From assembly GCA_026770615.1 (NCBI GenBank), contig MU631747.1:69250-80597 (forward strand): a DNA stretch of 11,348 nucleotides, given 5' to 3'. Shown one piece after another: positions 6,599 through 11,348 of the stretch (within the stretch, counting starts at the first letter, position 1; every line of letters starts with the position of its first letter). Origin of the DNA: Pavlovales sp. CCMP2436 (lineage: Eukaryota; Haptophyta; Pavlovophyceae; Pavlovales). Below the pieces are notes generated by a model. The model made no database searches and was not told the origin of the DNA. It worked only from the letters and a program-made list of their open reading frames with translations. A program made the position numbers and the translations under genes.

Positions 6599-7060
6599 AT
6601 GTCCGCCCGTAACGCAGCGGTACCACCTTCGGGCGTGGCGCGGCTGGGATCCGAGTCCCAGCGGGGTAGACGGCCGGGTTCTCAAAAGTTGAAACTTCCT
6701 CGCATGTTCATGACATCGTGGGTCAACGCACCACGACGCAACGGGCGACCGCTGATCTCCTACGGACACGACCTATCTCGCGAGCTCAACAACATCGGCT
6801 TCAACCTTGACGAACAAGCAGTCGGCGTTGGCGTCTCGACGAGCTGGGGCAAGGCCGCACAAGACAAGGCATCCTGGCGCAGACTGACGAGACTACCGGA
6901 CGTGAAACCCATCTTCAAGAAAACCCGAACGAAATCGCCTGCTCGAAGCTCTGTCGGCGCTTTGGTACCACCGCAAGGTGACGCTAAAGCTCAGCAGATT
7001 GACGCTCAGACGCTGACACCCGGGGCCTCCTGTACGCAGAGACTGTGCTCCAGGCGGTAG
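6599..7060 (+). pseudogene. Non-LTR (LINE) retrotransposon, C-terminal end of the reverse-transcriptase ORF
   Basis: Plus-strand frame to TAG 7058-7060. Residues from about 6692 read LPRMFMTSWVNAPRRNGRPL, ISYGHDLSRELNNIGF, and then WGKAAQDKASWRRLTRLPDV. This matches the tail common to many LINE polyproteins: a W-x-pR-x-x-GRP-x-x-sYg block, a short helix ending in L-x-x-xG, then W...AqDr-x-xWr-xL. The catalytic reverse transcriptase (FADD box) and the endonuclease are absent upstream, so this is a 5'-truncated copy, the usual fate of LINE insertions. The last 50 residues are basic and Ser/Gln-rich. The ORF is followed at once by GAAGGGGCATCATAACATAA, a motif also found at 231-252. Confidence 0.6.
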
Positions 7061-7158
7061 AAGGGGCATCATAACATAACAAAACTATTTTTTTGTATTA
7101 AATTTAATTTAATTCAGTATTTGTTTTTGTTGATTTCTATTCTTAGTGGGCGCTGCTC
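7060..7158 (+). other. Probable LINE 3' UTR/tail
   Basis: AT-rich sequence directly after the ORF stop, beginning with the shared motif at 7060-7081 and running through T- and A-rich stretches to the start of fold-back copy 2. Position and composition fit a LINE 3' untranslated region; the exact end cannot be set. Confidence 0.4.
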
Positions 7159-7334
7159 GGCTACAGGGGATCGCGGGCAATAAGAACGGCGCTTTTTGAG
7201 GCTGAGGCTGAGTTTCTTAGCAAATCACATAGAAGCAATGCTTCAATTTGCTTAAATTACATACAAACAATGCAAAAAAAGAGGCTATGTTTCTTAACAC
7301 GACGGTTTCTTATTGCCCGCGATCCCCTGGAGCC
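7159..7334. mobile_element. Fold-back (MITE-like) element, copy 2
   Basis: A 176-bp relative of copy 1 with longer terminal inverted repeats: GGCTACAGGGGATCGCGGGC at the left continues AATAAGAA, and the right end is its inverse with one difference over 28 bp. The interior matches copy 1 except for an internal insertion (about 7229-7258) that partly duplicates the CAATGC/AAATTACATA sequence. The CAGGGG...CCCCTG ends recall hAT-type termini, but no 8-bp target duplication is seen, so the family is left open. Confidence 0.8.
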
Positions 7335-7462
7335 AAATATGTCCCAGGAGCTGGGTAATTGGGCCTAACTTTTCAGCCACCGGCCGGGACGCCGGGAAGC
7401 GGCCTCCATGTGCTGTAGTGTGTACCCAAAGAAACGTACGTTAATGGGCGGGGATCGCGATA

Positions 7463-7495
7463 TACCGCCAGCCCGAACTCCCCTACATTAATATA
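7463..7495. repeat. 33-bp dispersed repeat, copy 1
   Basis: Starts TACCGCCAGCCCGAAC and ends CTACATTAATATA. It matches 8744-8776 in 30 of 33 positions. It probably marks a dispersed repeat family. Copy 2 lies just before the 18-bp motif shared with 4787-4804. Confidence 0.8.
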
Positions 7496-7537
7496 TTTCT
7501 TCGCCATCCTGAAACGGCCGGATCGCGCTGCCCGCTC

Positions 7538-7564
7538 GCGAGGCAGCCCGATGGGCTGCCTCGC
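7538..7564. repeat. Perfect 12-bp-stem hairpin
   Basis: GCGAGGCAGCCC, loop GAT, GGGCTGCCTCGC. It lies at the boundary between GC-rich sequence and the AT-rich island. Possible terminal structure of an inserted element, or an RNA hairpin. Confidence 0.85.
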
Positions 7565-7672
7565 AAAGCTGTTGTGCACCGTGTCGATGACACTGATAAA
7601 ACACCCGTTTTTACAAATAATATGTTTTTTTCTTCTTCCGATACTATCAAAAAGTTTATTATTGAAGTTTGA

Positions 7673-7924
7673 CTTTTACCTATCTCCTTCTCCTTCTCAG
7701 AGAACCTCAATGTTATCAGAAAAAGCTTTAATACAACACGATCCAATTACGAGCCAATATATAAATATAGATCTTTAAATAAATCCTTTAAAGTGAAGAA
7801 AAAACCAATGAAAAATTTATTAAATGATGCACTCGTCATCTTTAGTAATTGTCTTACTTTTGACAATGAATACGAATTGATGAAATGCTTCCATAAACTG
7901 AATTCGTCAGATATGTCGAGTTAA
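7673..7924 (+). CDS. AT-rich ORF of 83 codons, unrecognised
   Basis: Inside an AT-rich island (about 7590-7945), a plus frame is open from just after TGA 7670-7672 to TAA 7922-7924. It reads SENLNVIRKSFNTTRSNYEP, YRSLNKSFKVKKKPMKNLLN, DALVIFSNCLTFDNEYELMK, CFHKLNSSDMSS. An open frame of this length is unexpected in AT-rich DNA, and the sequence is balanced, with hydrophobic and charged positions alternating. The same frame is open before the TGA (VHRVDDTDKTPVF, SSSDTIKKFIIEV), so a single stop splits a longer frame reaching back to about 7447. No ATG begins it and no family is recognised. It could be an exon of an AT-rich gene, a decayed insertion from a virus or organelle, or chance. Confidence 0.3.
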   Translation, partial: LLPISFSFSENLNVIRKSFNTTRSNYEPIYKYRSLNKSFKVKKKPMKNLLNDALVIFSNCLTFDNEYELMKCFHKLNSSDMSS

Positions 7925-7931
7925 TTATTGA

Positions 7932-8696
7932 AATGGAAATTTCAAGCAAAAACCGTACGCACTGCTATCGGCCACCTCCATCACGGACGCTTCATCTACT
8001 ACCTCATCCACCGCGCCTCCGCGCGGTTGCTCGCGCCATGCGCGCGCGAACAAGTTTATGGCATTCCAAACCCAAACCCGCCATCAAGTGGACTCGCTCG
8101 CGCTCGATGTCTCGGCTCCTTCGGCTCCTTCTTCAACCAGTCCTTCCAACGCGCCCCCGCGCTGCAGCTCACGCTCCGCACGCGCGAACGAGTTCACGGC
8201 ATTCAAAACCTCGTCGCTTCCTAGAGACACGCCGACGGTGAGACCACCAATGAACTCGCTCGCTCGCGCTCGGCCGGACGGCCTCGCGTTGCCTGGTTTG
8301 GTTCCTTCGGCTCCTTCTTCAACTAGTCCTTCCACCGCGCCCCCGTGCGGCGGCCCGCGCCCTGCACGCGCGAACAAGTTCACGGCACTCAAAACCCAAA
8401 CCCGCCATCAAGTGGACTCGCTCGCGCTCGACGACTCGGCTCCTTCGGCTCCCTTTTCAACCAGTCCTTCCACCGCGCCCCCGCGCTGCGGCCCGCGCCC
8501 TGCACGCGCAAACGACTTCTCGACATTCAAAATCCCATCGCTTCCCAGCAATACGTCACCGCTGGGATCACCAATGGACTCGCTTGCTCGCGCACTGTCG
8601 GGCGGCCCCGCGTTGCGCAGCGACTCCAGCGCTTTGTTTTTGGCCTCCTCATCATTCACCACTTCTACCAGCTCCCCACTTCAGCGTAGCGCGTAG
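7932..8696 (+). CDS. Ser/Thr/Pro/Ala-rich repeat protein, unrecognised
   Basis: The plus frame is open for 254 codons after TGA 7929-7931; the first ATG is at 8058, so an upstream exon or a start at 8058 is needed. The protein is built of four related modules, each with STSPSTAPPRCGPRPARAN followed by FTAFK. Alternate modules continue with QTQTRHQVDSLALD or with a longer TSSLPRDT/MNSLARA segment. Module spacings (186 and 138 nt) and the whole two-module unit (324 nt) are multiples of three, and no stop appears in any copy, which favours coding on this strand. Minus-strand frames across the same repeats are broken by a TGA in each unit. No signal peptide or domain is recognised. Composition fits a disordered or wall/extracellular protein (inference), or simply repeat DNA. 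Confidence 0.35.
   Translation, partial: NGNFKQKPYALLSATSITDASSTTSSTAPPRGCSRHARANKFMAFQTQTRHQVDSLALDVSAPSAPSSTSPSNAPPRCSSRSARANEFTAFKTSSLPRDTPTVRPPMNSLARARPDGLALPGLVPSAPSSTSPSTAPPCGGPRPARANKFTALKTQTRHQVDSLALDDSAPSAPFSTSPSTAPPRCGPRPARANDFSTFKIPSLPSNTSPLGSPMDSLARALSGGPALRSDSSALFLASSSFTTSTSSPLQRSA
8000..8660. repeat. 324-bp tandem duplication
   Basis: The block containing CCCGCCATCAAGTGGACTCG at 8077 recurs at 8401, an offset of 324 nt (108 codons). Similarity extends on both sides from about 8000 to 8660. Each copy contains two shorter related modules. Confidence 0.8.
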
Positions 8697-9097
8697 GAGC
8701 CTGCGTCGGAGCGCTTAGATCAGCCTGACTTGAACTTGAAACGTACCGTCAGCCCGAACCCCACTACATTAATATAGCGAATCCCTATCATAAATAGGTC
8801 TAAGCGATATACCGACAAAAATCCAAAAATCTGTTTTCAAATCGTACTCTTATGTAATAAAGTTCCCGCCGGAGGCAACCGGCCGGCAGGTACCCTTTGC
8901 AAGCTTGCGAATTTTTTTTGGCCCTTTTCAAAATTACGTCTGGGGAAATGAGGATTTAAGTTATTAAGGCTGCTTGCCTGTGTGACACAGACAGGCGCTT
9001 CCGGGCCCGAGCCCCCCCCCCCACCCCAATATTTTCGTCCCATCCAGACCCCCCCCATCCCCATCGTACTTTCTATGTCATAGGCGGTGCTCAGCTA
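8697..9097. other. Intergenic region
   Basis: No supported gene. It contains the second copy of the 33-bp repeat (8744-8776), the second copy of the 18-bp motif (8779-8796), a GCCGG/CCGGC inverted pair near 8868-8883, a T-run and long C-runs (9010-9057). Confidence 0.6.
8744..8796. repeat. 33-bp dispersed repeat copy 2, joined to an 18-bp motif copy
   Basis: 8744-8776 matches 7463-7495 (30/33). It is followed at once by GAATCCCTATCATAAATA (8779-8796), identical to 4787-4804. TATAGCG also flanks both copies of the 18-bp motif. The arrangement suggests remnants of one repeat family broken up across the window. Confidence 0.8.
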
Positions 9098-9517
9098 ATG
9101 GGTATCGACCGCCCGGACGCCGGAGGCGCTGCGCGCCGCCCGCGGTGGCCGCCCGGCCCTGCGCGCGCCGACAATGCCGCGCCTCCGCGCCGCCAAAGTC
9201 GGCCCCGCCAAACCATGCCTTCGGCGAGCACCTCTGAGCACGTGTTGAACGTGCGCGGGCAAGGGTGCATGGCGCATGGACGATCGCGGTGGGGTGTAAA
9301 GCGCTGCAGCCGCCAGCCCTTTATTCTGAAAGGCGAGTCGCCATTGCTGCCTTCTCTTTTTAAAATAGGAGGCGCAAAACGCCAATCCCGCCGGCGCCCT
9401 GAGAGGTTGGGAGTGTGCACTCCCAAGGGCGCGTGGCCTACCCGCGGCCAAGCCCGTACGGCCAGCGAAGCCCGTTGCTACGGCGCGGCCGCGCGATGTC
9501 AGGCCGCGAATAATTAA
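9098..9517. other. GC-rich region with open frames and small hairpins
   Basis: One plus frame (9098-9517) and two minus frames are open over 330-420 nt, as GC-rich DNA often is. None has a recognisable domain and the peptides are Arg/Ala/Pro-rich. Three short hairpins lie in a row: GGCGAGTCGCC (9331-9341), GGCGCAAAACGCC (9371-9383) and TTGGGAGTG-TG-CACTCCCAA (9407-9426). The last is a 20-bp near-perfect palindrome. Confidence 0.4.
9407..9426. repeat. 20-bp near-palindrome
   Basis: TTGGGAGTG and CACTCCCAA pair perfectly around a 2-nt centre. It is the strongest of three inverted repeats within 100 bp. Confidence 0.75.
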
Positions 9518-9634
9518 TTGATGTAGAATAATTTGGGGATATTTTTAAAATCGCCACGCCTCCAGCACACGTGCGCTGTGCTGTAGCCTCTTCCCGGCCA
9601 CGTCCACGCCACGCCACACCTCCAGGCTCCAGCC

Positions 9635-10164
9635 ATGCGCGCGTTCTTCATTGCCTCGCTGATCGTGGCGTGTGCGCACGCCTTCACGCCGCTGCAGGCG
9701 GCCGGACGCGTGTCCAAGACGCTCGTGCGCGCCTCTTCGTCGTCCGCGTTCGCGGTCTCCCCCATCAGCGCGCGGCCTGCGAGCGTGTCGCAGAGCGCAC
9801 ACATGAGTACACGCCCCTGCTGCTTCCCAGCCCTCGCGCCGCCGTGCGCCGCTACTCGTCCCGCCGCGAGCAGCCGCAGACGAGCGGGCCGCCGCTGCGC
9901 ATTGCCGCTGAGCATGTCCACCCTCCGTCCCCTGCAGGCCTGTTCGGGCTCGGCTGGCCCGAGTTGCTCGTGATCGGCGGCGCGGCGCTCATCTTCTTCG
10001 GGCCCGAGAAGCTGACCGACATTGCCAAGGAGGCGGGCAAGTCGGCGTCCGCGCTCAAGGACGCGAGCAGCGCGTTTCAGGAGGGGATGAACGAGGCGGA
10101 GAAGGGAGATAAGGACCTGGCGTCCGCCAACCCCAAGAAGGAGATCACGGATAAGAAGGATTAA
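9635..10164 (+). CDS. tatA: Plastid-targeted Sec-independent (twin-arginine) translocase subunit, TatA/Hcf106/Tha4 family
   Basis: Part of the thylakoid twin-arginine pathway, which exports folded proteins using the proton-motive force. Exon 1 (9635-9806) and exon 2 (9938-10164) join in phase to give 132 residues. Residues 1-16 (MRAFFIASLIVACAHA) form an ER signal peptide; Phe17 follows the predicted cut. A Ser/Ala/Arg-rich transit-like region runs to about 57. The mature part has the hallmark TatA layout: short N-terminus (LFGLGWPE, with Glu66 equivalent to the membrane glutamate of plant Tha4), one membrane helix (about 66-78), the FGPEKL hinge (78-83), an amphipathic helix with FQEGM (104-108), and a charged tail ending DKKD. 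Length fits the family. The two exons lie in different frames, so splicing is required. Partner TatC is not in the window. It could be called TatB/Hcf106 instead; the short tail and single Glu favour TatA. Confidence 0.88.
9807..9937 (+). other. Intron of tatA (131 nt)
   Basis: Donor GTACAC after ATGA, acceptor CCGTCCCCTGCAG before GCCTGTTCGG. Phase 1 on both sides: it is the only NGT codon in the late presequence that joins the targeting exon to the TatA frame sensibly. Another AG (CTTCCCAG near 9830) could be an alternative acceptor but would add a proline/arginine-rich insert. Confidence 0.7.
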
Positions 10165-10648
10165 GCGCACAGAGCTCGGCGCCCTCCGCCACGCGCGCCC
10201 AGGACTCCCGCCTGTGTGGTGGCACTGGGGTCCCCGCCCGTCCACACTGGCCCGGCGTCTCTGGGCTGGATCGCTGGATGACCTGTCTTAAAAGCCTGTA
10301 GCTCAAGGTCAGCCACACTAGTGTGGCAGCGGACCGCGGGCCTCAGATATAATTTTTCATTTATAATCATATTGTTATTATTGGCGAATTTAATTTAATA
10401 ATTACATTGCGAGACCGAACGTTATATTCTCATTCAGTGCCGATTATTCACGCTATTTTTTGTGATGAGTGAACCGTTCATTAGGATGGCGCCAACGTGA
10501 GAAAATGAACAGGCAAATGAGCTGAAAAAAAGCTTCGGGTCGTAAATGGACAGGCGCAAATGAGCCGCTCCGAGCTTTGCCCTAATAATGAGGCAAAGGT
10601 ACAGCCTCTGTTCATTGGCTCGTGAACTGTTCATTTGCTGTTCATGAA
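10165..10648. other. 3' flank of tatA and AT-rich spacer
   Basis: No gene seen. It holds a perfect 16-bp palindrome GCCACACTAGTGTGGC (10312-10327), an AT-rich stretch (10348-10410), a pair of related direct repeats (AAATGAACAGGCAAATGAGC near 10503 and AAATGGACAGGCGCAAATGA near 10545), several GTTCATT motifs in inverted orientation near 10618-10650, and a CTTTGCC/GGCAAAG hairpin (10575-10598). The palindrome could help end the tatA transcript, but no poly(A) signal can be named. Confidence 0.5.
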
Positions 10649-10822
10649 CGGCTAACGGGCCGGCTCTTAAAAAGCCCCGCAGGGCCCCCGGGGGCCCCGC
10701 CGGAGGCGCCTATGTGACTAACATATAACTAACTTGTCACATAGCCCGGGGGCCCACGGGGCCCCACGGATACCGCGGATAATCCCCGTACGTTACGCCT
10801 ATTCTAAGAGCCGGCTAACGGG
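10649..10822. mobile_element. Compact fold-back structure flanked by 11-bp direct repeats
   Basis: CGGCTAACGGG occurs at 10649-10659 and 10812-10822. Just inside, GCCGGCTCTTA (10659-10669) pairs with TAAGAGCCGGC (10805-10815). A central stem CTATGTGAC (10710-10718) / GTCACATAG (10736-10744) has a 17-nt loop. Between lie G/C-rich palindromes, including a perfect 16-bp one at 10682-10697 (GGGCCCCCGGGGGCCC). The nested inverted repeats suggest a small non-autonomous fold-back element or a stable RNA hairpin. The direct repeats overlap the inverted ones, so they may be element sequence rather than a target duplication. Confidence 0.5.
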
Positions 10823-11253
10823 TCGAATCCGAATTAGTGGCGAGTCCGGGGGAAATTTCAAAAGAAGTCCGATGGATGTTTTTTGAGCACGGCAGTGTGT
10901 GGGGGTAATGGGTTAGTCTGGGACAGGCAGATTTTGAGAGAGCTCATAATTGAAGTACATTAAAGTTTCACGCCATCTCGCGAGTATAGAATGCTCTGAA
11001 CACGTAAAATAGGATTTTCAGCCTACGTTGAATGAGCGTTATTTGGAATAAAAAAAAAAGTGAAAATTCATAAAATGTTCATCTCGATACAGTTTTAGAA
11101 TACTAAGATTTTCACGCTAGCGTAACACCGTCAACGAGAAGCAAAACGATTAGTAAAAAAGGTGGAAATGTAGCAAAAGCACCATTACTGAAATAAACGA
11201 GTACAGAGAAAAATCGGGGAGGGAGGTCGTTGAGGACGGACGGATGATGCGGA
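10823..11253. other. AT-rich spacer
   Basis: No coding frame or RNA gene seen. A GTGAAAAT/ATTTTCAC inverted pair spans about 11060-11116 and an A-run is at 11050-11059. Confidence 0.6.
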
Positions 11254-11348
11254 CCACAAGCCTCGAAAGACATAAAAAGGCCCCACAAGCCTCGAAAGAC
11301 ATAAAAAGGCCCCACAAGCCTCGAAAGACATAAAAAGGCCCCACAAGC
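11254..11348. repeat. Exact 29-bp tandem repeat, at least three copies, running off the right edge
   Basis: Units start at 11254, 11283, 11312 and 11341 (the last cut by the edge). Each begins CCACAAGCCTCGAAAGACAT and ends AAAAAGGCC. Copies are identical over the visible part. There are no spacers, so this is a minisatellite and not a CRISPR array. The period is not a multiple of three, so minus frames that cross it are artefacts. Confidence 0.95.

Noticed and set aside
6634..6665. tRNA-like T-arm (GCTGGGATCCGAGTCCCAGC)
   Set aside because: The stem-loop is present but no acceptor, D-arm or anticodon arm can be placed around it, and it lies within the LINE ORF.
7667..7700. 34-nt GT...AG mini-intron in the AT-rich island
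   Set aside because: Its removal would shift the frame away from the longer downstream ORF and lead to a stop soon after. The pyrimidine tract alone is not enough.
8084..8662. Minus-strand Glu/Gly/Ala-rich frames across the 324-bp duplication (for example GGAVEGLVEEGAEG)
   Set aside because: They look protein-like but each unit carries an in-frame TGA, whereas the plus frame is open across all copies. They are treated as the antisense reading of the same repeat.
9514..10245. Long minus-strand frame opposite tatA
   Set aside because: It overlaps the recognisable TatA exons on the other strand. GC-rich coding DNA commonly leaves the antisense frame open.
10811..10832. GGTCGAATCC as a tRNA T-loop
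   Set aside because: No cloverleaf can be built from the flanks on either strand.
11112..11344. Minus-strand frames with GPFYVFRGLWG repeats
   Set aside because: They arise from the 29-bp minisatellite, whose period is not a multiple of three. The peptide repeat is just the array read in successive frames.
11254..11348. CRISPR-like array
   Set aside because: Copies are directly head to tail with no spacers, and the genome context is eukaryotic.

Overview
The window looks like nuclear DNA of a eukaryotic microalga with a complex (secondary, red-derived) plastid, such as a haptophyte or stramenopile; I cannot narrow it further. The case rests on the best-supported gene, a TatA/Hcf106-type thylakoid translocase subunit at 9635-10164. 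It has one apparent spliceosomal intron and a bipartite presequence: an ER signal peptide ending AHA, then Phe, then a Ser/Ala/Arg-rich transit-like stretch. GC-rich coding islands alternate with AT-rich spacers, microsatellites, homopolymer runs and many mobile-element remnants. There are no bacterial-style operons, rRNA or tRNA genes, or CRISPR arrays.

Layout. 1-248 (minus): the start of a gene leaving the left edge, with in-frame PAPQ repeats. 249-1145: intergenic, with a 15-bp-stem hairpin and short repeats. 1146-2664 (minus): an unrecognised cysteine-containing gene with GC-rich third positions, whose frame is broken by an imperfect 22-bp tandem duplication. 2815-4747 (plus): a decayed Ty1/copia element, with a possible RT/RNase H fragment, an 81-bp remnant of the 5' LTR, a repetitive internal region, the C-terminal RNase H segment, a polypurine tract and a complete 291-bp 3' LTR. 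4748-5264: intergenic. 5265-6161: low-complexity Ser/Arg-rich repeats on plus and a possible small exon on minus. 6162-6289 and 7159-7334: two related fold-back (MITE-like) elements in the same orientation, bracketing the 3' end of a non-LTR (LINE) retrotransposon at 6599-7060. 7335-7930: a dispersed 33-bp repeat, a 12-bp-stem hairpin and an AT-rich island with an 83-codon ORF. 7932-8696 (plus): a 254-codon Ser/Thr/Pro/Ala-rich ORF built from an in-frame 324-bp duplication. 8697-9517: spacer and a GC-rich stretch with several small hairpins. 9635-10164: tatA. 10165-11253: AT-rich spacer with a compact 174-bp fold-back structure. 11254-11348: an exact 29-bp tandem repeat running off the right edge.

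The genes do not form an evident pathway. This is a transposon-rich stretch with one recognisable plastid-targeted housekeeping gene and a few lineage-specific or decaying coding regions. I see no convincing new multi-gene system. The most interesting signals are structural: the paired fold-back elements around a LINE end, the frame-breaking duplication, the AT-rich coding-like island, and the fold-back structure with 11-bp direct repeats.
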